Of a stretch of DNA of 64,000 nt, positions 24,006 through 33,034 are shown piece after piece. The notes beneath the pieces are model-generated. The model was not told the origin of the DNA and did no database searches. It saw only the letters and a list, made by a program, of their open reading frames with translations. Every line of letters starts with the position of its first letter. The stretch's first letter is position 1. The DNA comes from UBA935 sp031555615 (GTDB lineage Bacteria > Bacillota > Clostridia > Lachnospirales > Lachnospiraceae): contig JAVBUF010000003.1 in the NCBI GenBank assembly GCA_031555615.1, forward strand, positions 62,001 through 126,000. Direction: 5' to 3'. A program made the translations under genes and the position numbers.

Positions 24006-25178
24006 CTATATTCTTGCCACACCGGTATCTCTGGCTGCCTGCGCTACGGCCGCTGCTACTGCCTGTGCTACCGTTTTGTCCAAAGGACTGGGTATGATGT
24101 AATCCGCATTCAGTTTATCATCCGTTACAAATGCGGCAATTGCTTTTGCGGCGGCAATCTTCATCTCATCATTGATATCACTTGCCCGCACATCCAAGGC
24201 ACCTCTGAAAATACCGGGAAAAGCCAATACGTTGTTGATCTGGTTAGGGAAATCGCTGCGCCCGGTTCCGATTACTGCAGCACCGGCGTTCTTTGCCAAC
24301 TCAGGCATGATCTCCGGTGTGGGATTAGACATTGCAAAGATAATCGGATCAGCATTCATACTGCGTACCATTTCTTCGGTTACACAGCCGGGTGCCGATA
24401 CACCGATAAATACGTCCGCACCGACAAACATATCTGCCAGGCTTCCTTTTTTATGCTCAAAGTTGGTAATCTTGGCCATTTCTTCTTTTTCGGCATTAAG
24501 ATTTCCACGGCCTTCATAAATAGCCCCTTCACGGTCACAAAGAATAACATTCTTTAAGCCCATGGCAATGAGCAGTTTAATGATGGCGATGCCGGCTGCT
24601 CCGGCTCCGCTGGTCACTACCTGGATATCTTCAATCTTTTTACCGGTAAGCTTTAAGGCATTGAAAAGAGCTGCCAGGGTAACTACTGCCGTTCCGTGCT
24701 GATCATCATGGAAAATCGGAATATCACAGGTTTCCTTTAACTGTCTCTCAATCTCAAAGCAACGGGGTGCGGAAATATCTTCCAGATTAACTCCGCCAAA
24801 GCTGCCGGCCAGCAGCTGTACTGTTTTCACGATATCATCGACTTCTTTAGAACGAACGCACAATGGAATGGCATCCACATCACCAAAGGCTTTAAATAAA
24901 GCACACTTTCCTTCCATCACCGGCATACCTGCTTCCGGTCCGATATCACCAAGGCCCAGCACTGCGGTTCCGTCGGTAATTACTGCTACTAAATTAGAGC
25001 GTCTGGTCAGATCATAGCTCTTGTCCACATCCTTCTGAATCTCCAGACAAGGCTCTGCTACTCCCGGGGTATAAGCCAGGGACAGATCTTCCTTGGTCTC
25101 CAGGGGAGCACGACAGACCACTTCGATCTTGCCCTTCCATTCATTATGTTTTTTTAATGATTCTGCTGCATAATCCAT
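24006..25178 (-). CDS. NAD(P)-dependent malic enzyme
   Basis: 390 residues, normal for the short bacterial malic enzyme. Converts malate to pyruvate and CO2 with reduction of NAD(P). Visible features: SLAYTPGVAEPC near the N-terminus (the catalytic Tyr), VLGLGDIGPEAGMPVMEGK (Lys catalytic), FHDDQHGTAVV (metal ligands), the Rossmann stretch VTSGAGAAGIA, and IFAMSNPTPEIMP. Transcribed alone from a probable promoter at 25210-25238 with GGAGG before the ATG, ending at the hairpin at 23946. Which cofactor is used cannot be read with confidence. Confidence 0.95.
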   Translation of the reverse strand: MDYAAESLKKHNEWKGKIEVVCRAPLETKEDLSLAYTPGVAEPCLEIQKDVDKSYDLTRRSNLVAVITDGTAVLGLGDIGPEAGMPVMEGKCALFKAFGDVDAIPLCVRSKEVDDIVKTVQLLAGSFGGVNLEDISAPRCFEIERQLKETCDIPIFHDDQHGTAVVTLAALFNALKLTGKKIEDIQVVTSGAGAAGIAIIKLLIAMGLKNVILCDREGAIYEGRGNLNAEKEEMAKITNFEHKKGSLADMFVGADVFIGVSAPGCVTEEMVRSMNADPIIFAMSNPTPEIMPELAKNAGAAVIGTGRSDFPNQINNVLAFPGIFRGALDVRASDINDEMKIAAAKAIAAFVTDDKLNADYIIPSPLDKTVAQAVAAAVAQAARDTGVARI

Positions 25179-25209
25179 AATCTAATACCTCCTGTAATAG
25201 TACTTTAAT

Positions 25210-25238
25210 ACTTTACTTCAATCCGGCGTGAATTTCAA
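25210..25238 (-). promoter_or_regulatory. Probable promoter of malic enzyme gene
   Basis: On the reverse strand TTGAAA (25238-25233), 17-base spacer, TAAAGT (25215-25210), about 30 bases before the start codon. Confidence 0.5.
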
Positions 25239-25272
25239 GTATTAAGTCTTAAAATTCAAGGGTTTCCATCAG

Positions 25273-25320
25273 GCAATAAAAATAGTAATACTCCATTTCG
25301 AGCATTACTATCTTTATTGC
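25273..25320. terminator. Terminator of the DUF6033 gene
   Basis: A near-perfect inverted repeat of about 20 bp per arm (GCAATAAA...ATAGTAAT and its complement) with the loop CCATTTC, AT-rich at both ends. It can serve as terminator for the reverse-strand gene at 25349. Confidence 0.75.
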
Positions 25321-25348
25321 TGCTTCTAACATCATCTTTACCTAACAC

Positions 25349-26131
25349 TCAGACACCGTAATTTATCTGACTTCCAACCATCTTTTCTTCTTCTGTCCGA
25401 ACGCTGTTGAACATTCCCTGCTGATAATAATCCTGTATCTTTCTGTTGAGTTCTTCCATGGAATTCGCAGTAATGGTTACTGTATCTTCCTGGTCTTCCG
25501 CATTACCTGACTGATCTACTCTTTCACTTTGTTTTTCTTTTGATGACTTTTTGGCTTCTTCTTTCTTGGCTTTGGCCTTCTCTTCTGCCTTTTTCTCTAT
25601 TCTTTCCCGCTGGGCTGCCATGGATTTATCTATGACCGCGAAAAAGGAGGCCGTCCCTTTATCATTAATAGACATACCATAAGCTTTTACGTTGGCACCG
25701 GTACTGCCAAGCTGCGTTTTCATCTGGCTGAGGCCCGACTGGGCATTATTCAAAATACCTTCATACTGAGCCCGAAACTTCTCATCCGTGGCCATCCGCT
25801 CTATTTTATCGGTATCAATTAAAACTGTCAGATTTTTTGAATTGGCAAAACTGCCCTTCATCATTTCCGCTTCCTGCTTTTTATCGGACGCTACCAGTAC
25901 AAAGTTTAAGTTACCATATTTCTTTTTTAACGCATTGTAATAATCCATTGCTTTTTCACTTAATTCCGGCTTTCCATATGTACCGGGACCGGTTACTTCA
26001 GTCTTTTTTTCATTAGTAACTGACGTTGTCTTCGTGCTGCCTGTTGTTTCTTTTTTTGCGTCGCTTTTATCCTGGGTGTAGGTATTTTGATAAGCGGCCT
26101 GGGTATAACTGGTATTATTTACTGTTGTCAT
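25349..26131 (-). CDS. DUF6033 family protein
   Basis: 260 residues from the ATG at 26131, chosen because AGGAGG lies 8 bases upstream; an upstream in-frame ATG would add 10 residues. N-terminal Thr/Ser/Gln-rich low-complexity segment (1-50), then a conserved core with LSEKAMDYYNALKKKYGNLNFVLVAS and YGMSINDKGTASFFAVIDK, then a lysine/glutamate-rich helix (about 180-215), then a C-terminal amphipathic segment. Family DUF6033 is found in Lachnospiraceae-type Clostridia and has no assigned function. No signal peptide or membrane helix. Single gene with a terminator at 25273. Confidence 0.75.
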   Translation of the reverse strand: MTTVNNTSYTQAAYQNTYTQDKSDAKKETTGSTKTTSVTNEKKTEVTGPGTYGKPELSEKAMDYYNALKKKYGNLNFVLVASDKKQEAEMMKGSFANSKNLTVLIDTDKIERMATDEKFRAQYEGILNNAQSGLSQMKTQLGSTGANVKAYGMSINDKGTASFFAVIDKSMAAQRERIEKKAEEKAKAKKEEAKKSSKEKQSERVDQSGNAEDQEDTVTITANSMEELNRKIQDYYQQGMFNSVRTEEEKMVGSQINYGV

Positions 26132-26229
26132 GTCGATTTCCTCCTTAAAATCATTTTTCATGCAAATCCGTTTGCATACTTATAGTTATCATATTTTATA
26201 TCGGAATATTATGGATTTTTCTTAATAAT

Positions 26230-27054
26230 CTATTTCGTTATCTTTAAAAACAATTCATTAATTCCTTCATAAAAGCCGATGGTAACGATTGTTTTTTCTT
26301 CACCCACACCCGCAAAGACATATTTTTTGAAATAGGGTGTGGTTTCCAGCAGCGGATTTTCTGTCTCATATGGTGAAGGTTTACCAAGTCCCAAATATCC
26401 CCTCCACTGTTCAATCATTTCATCAGGATCGATATCATTCCAGGTCAGTTCGGTGCGCACGTAAAATTCATATATTTTTCCGCTGTCGGCATCAATATAT
26501 ACATCCAGCAGACGATTCTGTTTATTGGCATTTTTCTGGGTGTTGGACAGATTCATTTTCCATACTGCCACATTGTTGCGAGGTTCCAGTACGTCAATGG
26601 CGGAATAAAGAACGGCATCATAAGCCGCAGCATTTACTTCTTTTACCGCATCGGGCAGAATCGCCAGCTCCTTCAGCGCCGTCAGTCCGCGATTACAAGT
26701 CTCATAGATTTCATCATCGGTAATTTCCCTTCCCGAAGGGCCTCTGCGGTTCACTACAAAGGCATAGGTTCCTGCCAATTCCTGATACTCCGAACCCTGA
26801 TTTCTGGTCAGGGCATTCAGATCACTTTCCGGTTGGATTTGGCTGTTCAGACATTCTGACAGAATATAAAGCCTTTCATTACTACTGAGAGTGTAGCGGT
26901 AACCTTCTCCGACGGTTTCCACTTCTTCCACATGGGTCTCGCCCAGGATTGACTTATCCTGATATCTGGCCAAGGCCTCCGGTCCCCATATGGAAAGAGC
27001 CATGATCAGACATACAAACAAAAGAAAGGATAGATTAATTATGGTTTTTCTCAT
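26230..27054 (-). CDS. Membrane-anchored protein of unknown function in a two-component operon
   Basis: 274 residues, family not recognised. One N-terminal membrane helix (about 7-24) followed by an outside domain. Near 185-205 LLDVYIDADSGKIYEFYVRTEL looks like a PepSY-type strand-turn-strand, but it is too short to name. No lipobox or catalytic motif seen. It overlaps the end of the upstream histidine kinase gene by 4 bases, so it is translated with it and probably acts in the same pathway, for instance as a membrane target or accessory of the sensor. Confidence 0.6.
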   Translation of the reverse strand: MRKTIINLSFLLFVCLIMALSIWGPEALARYQDKSILGETHVEEVETVGEGYRYTLSSNERLYILSECLNSQIQPESDLNALTRNQGSEYQELAGTYAFVVNRRGPSGREITDDEIYETCNRGLTALKELAILPDAVKEVNAAAYDAVLYSAIDVLEPRNNVAVWKMNLSNTQKNANKQNRLLDVYIDADSGKIYEFYVRTELTWNDIDPDEMIEQWRGYLGLGKPSPYETENPLLETTPYFKKYVFAGVGEEKTIVTIGFYEGINELFLKITK

Positions 27055-28463
27055 GCTTCCTCCTTGATCTCTGCGGAAAGGACAAAACTGATGCAGGTGC
27101 CTTCACCTGGTGCACTTTCTATTTCCAGCCTGCTCTCATGCAAAAGTAAAATCTCTGCGCATAATGCCAACCCTAATCCGGCACCATTCTTGCTTCTGGC
27201 TCTGGACTTATCAACCATATAAAAAGCCTTGGTTATTTTCGCCTGTTCCTCCTCCGGTATTCCCACGCCGCTGTCCTTTACCGCAAAGCAATACCCGGTG
27301 TCCGTCCAATACCCTTCTATTTTAATCATGCTGCCCGGTTCGGATGCTTTACAGGCATTATCAATTAAGTTTATTAAGACGGTTTTGATCAGATTACTGT
27401 CTGCTCTGACCAATGCCGATTCACAACGGAATTCATATTTCATTTCCGTATTGGCGCCAAACATATCCTGCAAATAGATGAAAAAGGATTCAGCATTCAC
27501 CATCTGTAATTCAGGTCCCCCCCGCTTGGTAACAATAATGTCCAACAGGCGAAAAGACATGGCCTCCAGACGCTTGCCTTCGGTATAGATATAATTAGCC
27601 GATAAAAAACTTTTTTCTTCGTCCAGTTTACGGGAGCGCAGCATATCCGCATAACCGATAATCGAGGTCAGCGGTGTCTTCAGCTCATGAGCAAAAGCAG
27701 CCACAAACTCTTCCCGATCCTGCAATTCTTCCTCCAGTTTATTAATGTTCTCCTCCAGGGCATTGGCCATTTTATTAAAGTCGTTAGTCAGCTGTCCCAG
27801 CTCATCATTACTCACCTGCCTGGCCCGGTAATCATAATCTCCCGCCGCCATCCGCTTGGTTGCTCTGGTCAGCAAACGAATAGGCTTGGTCAGCCAGGAA
27901 GCAATAAAATGCATGATAACCGTACCAAAGATCAACATCAGGACCGTTACCCGACGGTATACGGAAAAGCCCAGGGCCCGTTCTTTAAACACTTCTGAAA
28001 CATCTCGCATGGTCTCCAGGTACAAAATCCGATCCAAGGCATTTATGGTAATACCGGTTTGAATATAATAATATCCATCCCGTGTGGTAACCTGATAAGT
28101 CTTGGTACTCTCATCAGTCAGCCGCAGCAATTCCTCATCACTGACAAAGCCGTCACTGGCATACAGAACATTTTTTTCTTCATCACTCAGCCGCAGCAGC
28201 CGTTTGTTACTATGTCCGCCGGTTTCCAGTTTAGACGCAATATGCTCCACCGTACTGTTGGGCAGCACGTCATATTTGGCCGGTATATTCAGGGCTGCTG
28301 TCTCGAAAGCAAAACTCAAAATGCTGTTCTCATCCAACGCCTGTCCAACCTCTCTGTTGAGGGAGGTTTCAAAAACAAAATTAACAAAATAGTAACCGCT
28401 GAATCCAAGCGCAATGGCCATAACAATAATGGTCCACAGCAGTAATTTAATCGAAAATTTCAT
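27051..28463 (-). CDS. Membrane sensor histidine kinase
   Basis: 470 residues. N-terminal membrane helix (about 8-28), extracytoplasmic sensing region (about 30-165), second membrane helix (about 172-190), HAMP (SWLTKPIRLLTRATKRMAAGDYDYR), HisKA with the phospho-accepting His in AHELKTPLTSIIGYADML, then HATPase_c (NLIDNACKAS, DSGVGIPEEE, GAGLGLALCAEIL). Class I EnvZ-like kinase. It sits between its OmpR-type response regulator (upstream, 19 bp gap) and an overlapping membrane protein gene. The signal is unknown; the secreted first gene of the operon is a candidate input. Confidence 0.93.
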   Translation of the reverse strand: MKFSIKLLLWTIIVMAIALGFSGYYFVNFVFETSLNREVGQALDENSILSFAFETAALNIPAKYDVLPNSTVEHIASKLETGGHSNKRLLRLSDEEKNVLYASDGFVSDEELLRLTDESTKTYQVTTRDGYYYIQTGITINALDRILYLETMRDVSEVFKERALGFSVYRRVTVLMLIFGTVIMHFIASWLTKPIRLLTRATKRMAAGDYDYRARQVSNDELGQLTNDFNKMANALEENINKLEEELQDREEFVAAFAHELKTPLTSIIGYADMLRSRKLDEEKSFLSANYIYTEGKRLEAMSFRLLDIIVTKRGGPELQMVNAESFFIYLQDMFGANTEMKYEFRCESALVRADSNLIKTVLINLIDNACKASEPGSMIKIEGYWTDTGYCFAVKDSGVGIPEEEQAKITKAFYMVDKSRARSKNGAGLGLALCAEILLLHESRLEIESAPGEGTCISFVLSAEIKEEA

Positions 28464-28482
28464 GGTTTACAGTCTTCCTCTT

Positions 28483-29136
28483 TTATATTTCCAGGCGGTA
28501 TCCAACCTTATATACTGCTGTGAGATTGCTCTCCCAGCCCATCTTCCTGCGCAAACGCTGCACATGCAGATCCAGGGTCCGGCTGTCACCGAAATATTCC
28601 TCTTCCCAAACTTTCTCATACAACATTTCCCGAAACAGGGCTATATTTTTATTGCGGATAAAAAGAACCAAAAGTCCGAACTCCTTGTTGGTGAGTTCCA
28701 CCAAACGGCCGGCTCTGGTTACCCGGCGGGCTTCCACATCTACGACAATATCCCCCACGGTAAGTTTTTTATCGGTTTTGTTATATCGCCGTAATACCGC
28801 TTCCACCCTGGCTACCAGTTCCACTACATCAAAGGGTTTTACCAGATAATCGTCAGCTCCCAGCTTCAGGCCCTTGACCCGGTCCTTTACCTCATGCTTG
28901 GCGGTAATGAAAATAACCGGTATTTTTAACGGACGGATATATTCGATAATATCATACCCATCTGCTCCCGGCAGCATGATATCCAACAGGATCAGATCGA
29001 AGACTTCCCGCTCAATCCTTTCGATGGCATCAAGGCCATCCTGCACTGCCGTACAGTGATAACCGGCCGCTGATAAATTTAAATCAATTAAATCACATAT
29101 GGATTTCTCATCATCTACAATCAGTATTTTAATCAT
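28483..29136 (-). CDS. OmpR-family response regulator
   Basis: 217 residues from the ATG at 29136, preceded by GGAGGGAAG; this ATG overlaps the TGA of the previous gene (ATGA), so translation is coupled. Receiver: DDE near 8-10, phospho-Asp in LILLDIMLPG, Lys in VKPFD. C-terminal winged helix: LTVGDIVVDVEARRV, NKEFGLLVLFIRN, SRTLDLHVQRLRRKMG, VYKVGYRLEI. It is the partner of the kinase encoded next. Targets unknown. Confidence 0.94.
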   Translation of the reverse strand: MIKILIVDDEKSICDLIDLNLSAAGYHCTAVQDGLDAIERIEREVFDLILLDIMLPGADGYDIIEYIRPLKIPVIFITAKHEVKDRVKGLKLGADDYLVKPFDVVELVARVEAVLRRYNKTDKKLTVGDIVVDVEARRVTRAGRLVELTNKEFGLLVLFIRNKNIALFREMLYEKVWEEEYFGDSRTLDLHVQRLRRKMGWESNLTAVYKVGYRLEI

Positions 29137-30215
29137 TCTTCCCTCCATCCCCAATAAGAACGTACTTTTCGTACCAGTTCTGCCATGGTTATTTCCTCAC
29201 TGCACCGATATATTCTTTTGTATTCGGTGTCCGCATAAAATCCCCCGGTTCTTTGATAATAAATAGCATAATCATTTTCAATCACCATCTCGCCCTGGCT
29301 ATCCTCTTTACTGTAACGGGCCAGCACTGCGATATCCATTAAGCTGTCACCATCAATGTCCTTACAGCTGATTCCTTTCAGCGCATAAAGACTGTCATAA
29401 TCACCCATGGGCTGTAAACTCCACACGATATCCCCCTGGTCATTGACCAGATAAATCATAAAGACATCATAATTGGCCATCCGATAAACCCCCGGCACCA
29501 CCTGCAGCCGCCCCAGCTTTTCAAATTGCCTGGTATAATTTTGTTCAGCCACAATCTCCATGCCCTGCTCCAACAGTTCATCCAGAGTTGCCGCTGTATA
29601 TAAAAATTCCGTGGAATAACCTTCCCGGATAAAAGCTGCCATGGTTTTTACACTTTTATTCATACTAAACCGGTTAATCTTGTCAGAAATCCGATAGTCC
29701 CGATAAAAGTCCCCCTCAGTCTGAAACAATACATCCCCTACTTTATATGGCTTGCCGGCATAATCTCCGGTGATATTGACACAGGAAGTGATCAGTGCAA
29801 TATCTGTTAGTCCATTCCCGTCAATATCCAGAAAGGACACTGCCGCGATGCTCCGGTTGAACTGTTTCATCTCCCCCTTATTCCGATTGTTGGTTTCCAG
29901 CTGGTCGGTTTTATAAACGATCCGGCCATTCTCGTCAGCCAGAAATATCGCCAGACGCTGATATTGCTGCTCAAATGCCGGTATAAAAGATACTTCCCCA
30001 AAGGTTTCCAGTTCCACGGGAAAAACCTGGTCTTCAATCACCTGAAAACCAGCCTCGGCAATATCTTTCTTTTCTTCTATTCCTTCAAAACGCTGCCGGT
30101 AGTCCTGATACTTTTCTAACAATGTGGCAGAATCTGCGGCCGCTGAAAGATGAACGGGGGAACAGATAAAAATTAATATTATGAAACTGAGAAACCATTT
30201 GTTTTTCAATGACAT
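29133..30215 (-). CDS. Secreted protein with two VCBS/FG-GAP-like calcium-binding turns
   Basis: 360 residues. A signal peptide (about 1-25, ending LSAAA) and no lipobox, so secreted or held near the membrane. Two DxDGxxxxD turns are seen, SFLDIDGNGLTDIALI and CKDIDGDSLMDIAVLA, as in VCBS/FG-GAP beta-propeller repeats, where they bind calcium. Long beta-rich remainder with no known family. It is the first gene of a four-gene operon with a response regulator, a histidine kinase and a membrane protein; ATGA overlap joins it to the regulator. It may deliver or sense an extracellular signal for the kinase; that is inference. Confidence 0.65.
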   Translation of the reverse strand: MSLKNKWFLSFIILIFICSPVHLSAAADSATLLEKYQDYRQRFEGIEEKKDIAEAGFQVIEDQVFPVELETFGEVSFIPAFEQQYQRLAIFLADENGRIVYKTDQLETNNRNKGEMKQFNRSIAAVSFLDIDGNGLTDIALITSCVNITGDYAGKPYKVGDVLFQTEGDFYRDYRISDKINRFSMNKSVKTMAAFIREGYSTEFLYTAATLDELLEQGMEIVAEQNYTRQFEKLGRLQVVPGVYRMANYDVFMIYLVNDQGDIVWSLQPMGDYDSLYALKGISCKDIDGDSLMDIAVLARYSKEDSQGEMVIENDYAIYYQRTGGFYADTEYKRIYRCSEEITMAELVRKVRSYWGWREE

Positions 30216-30316
30216 ACCAACTTGTCCTTAAATCCAGACAATATGTGACCTTTTACCAACTAATTCGACTATAGCAAAATAAACCTTATTTATCAATAGA
30301 TTTTCGTATGCCAAAA

Positions 30317-30352
30317 TGCCGGAATCAACTTTTTACTTGGTTGATTCCGGCA
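30317..30352. terminator. Terminator after chemotaxis receptor gene
   Basis: TGCCGGAATCAAC (30317-30329) pairs perfectly with GTTGATTCCGGCA (30340-30352), 13 bp, with T-rich sequence on the reverse-strand exit side. Confidence 0.85.
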
Positions 30353-30362
30353 CAATCTACAA

Positions 30363-32093
30363 TTATATTTTAAAATGTCCTACTACCTGCTTTAAGGTTT
30401 CCACGACCTCGCCGTTTGCTTTTGAGGCCTCCTCAATATTGGTCATATTGTCATTTATTTCGGTGATTACCACCGTGGCATCACTGATACAATGGGTATT
30501 GCTATCGATGGTTTCTACTACGATCCCCAATTCCTTTTGAATATCCTCCATCGTTTTTTCCAGGGAAGACGCATTTTCCTTAAATCCGCTTAATATCCGA
30601 TAAAACTCATTGGCATCCTTATTATACTCTTCGCCCGTATCAGCCAGCTTCTCATAGTCTCTCATAATATCTTGTTCCATAAAGTTCATGACCTTGGCCA
30701 CTGTATCATTTAAGCCGTAAACTGCTTCAATTGCCGCCTTACTCACCTTGCCGATTTCCTCTGCCGTCCGGCTGGAACTTGCCGACAGTTCCGCCACCTG
30801 AGATGCTACAATAGCAAAACTCCGGCCTGCTTCCCCGGCTCTTGCCGATTCAATAGAGGCGTTCAATGCTAATGTATTGGTGCGCTTCGCAATGTTAATA
30901 ATCTCGCCTGATAAGCCACTGATATTTTCCACGGCTTTAGATTGGGCAATCTTTGCTTCTAATTCTTCTGTGATTTCCTTCAGCAGGGTTTTGGCATGCT
31001 CCTGCGCCTTTACGGCATCTTCCTTCATGGCAATGGCCGTTTTGCTGATTTCTTCTGCCCGCCCGGCTCCCTGTGTGGAATCCTGATAAATCTTTTCTAC
31101 CATTGTTCCCACTTCATTCACCGAGCTGTGAATCAAATTGGCTGCCGCTGTGGTCATTTCCATACCGGCGGTCATTTCTTCCATAGTTGCTGCCGCTGTG
31201 GTAATTCCGCCAACCGCGTCTGCCATCTGAGTACCGATATTGCCTTGTGACGCATAAATAGTGGCTGCCGCATTGACAATCTCCTTGACGATAGCCCGCA
31301 GATGTGCCAGAAACTCATTCAGACTGTCGGCCATCAGTTCCAGTTCATCACCGGAAGTCACCCGAATCATTTTGGTTAAATCACCGTCACTATGTACCAC
31401 GTCATCAATCTTACTATTTACAATCCCCAGATTCTTTCCGATGTTCTTGGATAGAATCAGTCCGATTAAAACACTCACAATAAACGAGATTCCGGCAATT
31501 AGCAGAATCACATTGCGCAATGTTGCCAGACTGTTTTCTACCACGCTTAATTCCAAATCCACTCCAACTATGGCAACTACCGCTCCGGCCTTATTATAAA
31601 CAGGGGCAAATGCCGAAAAGTATTGTCCGAACTCATCATCGGTGGGCTCTTCCGATGCCACTGTCTTCCCTGCCAGGGCCTCTATCATCATATCGGATAT
31701 TTCATATTCTTCACCAATCTGCCCCTGCATGTCCGATTCATCGGTATCAACGACAAATTGCACATAATCGGCATTCAACGGTTTCAGTGTATACATATAC
31801 AATACACCGGTCTCATTCTTGCACGCCCGCAAAGAGGCCAGATAAGATTGATATACTTCACTGTCCTCATCCCCAGGCTTCAGCTCATCATGCAAGTCAC
31901 CATCAATGATCTTGGCTGCCGATGCGGCTATACAGCGAGTATTTTCCCGGCTGCTGTTCAGCATATCATCAGAGACCATGGAATACACCGTAATTCCCAT
32001 AAAGCAACAACTAATAAGGCCCAACAATACCACTGACCACAATACTTTTTTTTCGATGCTCAGTCTTCTGGTTTTTTTCTTTTGTGCCCTCAT
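30363..32093 (-). CDS. Methyl-accepting chemotaxis protein
   Basis: 576 residues. Membrane helix (about 16-38), extracytoplasmic sensing region of ~150 residues with a Cache-like end (YFSAFAPVYNKAGAVVAIVGVDLEL), second membrane helix (about 195-215), HAMP, and signalling domain with the hairpin tip in TLALNASIESARAGEAGRSFA followed by IVASQVAELSASS. It would signal to CheA. The promoter is at 32145-32173 and is overlapped by a 9-bp inverted repeat, suggesting repression. Terminator at 30317. Ligand unknown. This is the second receptor in the window; the two differ in their sensor parts. Confidence 0.93.
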   Translation of the reverse strand: MRAQKKKTRRLSIEKKVLWSVVLLGLISCCFMGITVYSMVSDDMLNSSRENTRCIAASAAKIIDGDLHDELKPGDEDSEVYQSYLASLRACKNETGVLYMYTLKPLNADYVQFVVDTDESDMQGQIGEEYEISDMMIEALAGKTVASEEPTDDEFGQYFSAFAPVYNKAGAVVAIVGVDLELSVVENSLATLRNVILLIAGISFIVSVLIGLILSKNIGKNLGIVNSKIDDVVHSDGDLTKMIRVTSGDELELMADSLNEFLAHLRAIVKEIVNAAATIYASQGNIGTQMADAVGGITTAAATMEEMTAGMEMTTAAANLIHSSVNEVGTMVEKIYQDSTQGAGRAEEISKTAIAMKEDAVKAQEHAKTLLKEITEELEAKIAQSKAVENISGLSGEIINIAKRTNTLALNASIESARAGEAGRSFAIVASQVAELSASSSRTAEEIGKVSKAAIEAVYGLNDTVAKVMNFMEQDIMRDYEKLADTGEEYNKDANEFYRILSGFKENASSLEKTMEDIQKELGIVVETIDSNTHCISDATVVITEINDNMTNIEEASKANGEVVETLKQVVGHFKI

Positions 32094-32144
32094 AACATAT
32101 AGTCCCTCTCTTCCTATGCGTCACCTTAGATTGTATAATTTAGA

Positions 32145-32178
32145 ATTATCTCACAATTGATTTTCCTCGTCAATTGTG
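32145..32178 (-). promoter_or_regulatory. Promoter and overlapping operator of chemotaxis receptor gene
   Basis: On the reverse strand TTGACG (32173-32168), 17-base spacer, GATAAT (32150-32145). The inverted repeat CACAATTGA (32152-32160) / TCAATTGTG (32170-32178) covers the -35 and the spacer, as a repressor site would. Confidence 0.6.
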
Positions 32179-32200
32179 CAACTCCCTCTAAAATGTCAAT

Positions 32201-32232
32201 CAGCACCAAAAGAGGCCAAACCAGCACCAAAA
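32201..32232. repeat. Short direct repeat
   Basis: CAGCACCAAAA occurs at 32201-32211 and again at 32222-32232, between the sortase gene stop and the receptor promoter. No function can be supported. Confidence 0.5.
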
Positions 32233-32242
32233 CCTTCCGATT

Positions 32243-33019
32243 CTATTCTACCATCCTCATACCCACCACGATCAAACGTGCATCGGCTGTTACATAATCG
32301 CAAGTGGTCAGACTGATCAGCTGGGCCGGCTCCTGAACATTAACCGCTTCCGAATAAAGTGCATGGCTTTGTACTCCCTCCACATAATCCGCATATGTCT
32401 CAACCGTCAGTTGCTTATATTTATAAAAGGGAAAGGAATTTTCATCCGTTCCATCCCAAAGGAAAGCACTGATAATCCGGTATTCCTTTCTTTGGCCCTG
32501 CCGGTCATAAAGGGTAATAATGGGGTGGGCTTCACAAAAATCCTGATTTTTATAGTAGCTTAAGTCATGGAACATCGTACCGTCTTTCATATGATGCCCA
32601 TATATAATCAGATTTTCCAGACCCTCACCGGTACAGCCGGCATCCTGAAAAATCGCACCGTGACTATTGCTGTTTTGATAAAAGTCTCTGGTCAGATAAT
32701 ATTCGTTGTCGGCAGCCTGCACTACCGGGTAATCAATCCCTGTCCCTTCCACCGTAATCCACCCCGCCAGGTCCTCATTCAACTCTGCCAGGGCGGCCAT
32801 CTCTTTAGCTTTATCGCTCCTCACTTCAGCCACTTCTTCAACCCCTTCCGGGTCTTTCGAAAGGATTTCTGTTCCCCTGGAATAAAAGATGTCTTCCAAT
32901 TCTTTATTTTCATTTCTTTGTATCTGGCCTCTGATAAACCAGGCTGCCACAAAGATGCAGCAGCCTGTACAGAGAAGTACGCATACAAGAAAAATCACTT
33001 TTCTGATTTTTTCTTTCAT
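32243..33019 (-). CDS. srtB: Class B sortase
   Basis: 258 residues from the ATG at 33019, preceded by GGAAGGTGA. Membrane-anchored transpeptidase that joins surface proteins to peptidoglycan through a Thr-Gly bond. N-terminal membrane helix (about 8-30), then the class B domain: WITVEGTGIDYPVVQ, FQDAG, catalytic His 142 in IYGHHM, Cys 240 in SLTTCDY and Arg 248 in DARLIVVG; the triad is intact. It lies 15 bp after the giant CnaB surface protein gene, whose C-terminal signal (VARTG) is its likely substrate, and shares that transcript. The motif preference differs from the standard NPQTN of iron-uptake SrtB. Confidence 0.93.
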   Translation of the reverse strand: MKEKIRKVIFLVCVLLCTGCCIFVAAWFIRGQIQRNENKELEDIFYSRGTEILSKDPEGVEEVAEVRSDKAKEMAALAELNEDLAGWITVEGTGIDYPVVQAADNEYYLTRDFYQNSNSHGAIFQDAGCTGEGLENLIIYGHHMKDGTMFHDLSYYKNQDFCEAHPIITLYDRQGQRKEYRIISAFLWDGTDENSFPFYKYKQLTVETYADYVEGVQSHALYSEAVNVQEPAQLISLTTCDYVTADARLIVVGMRMVE

Positions 33020-33034
33020 GACATCACCTTCCAT

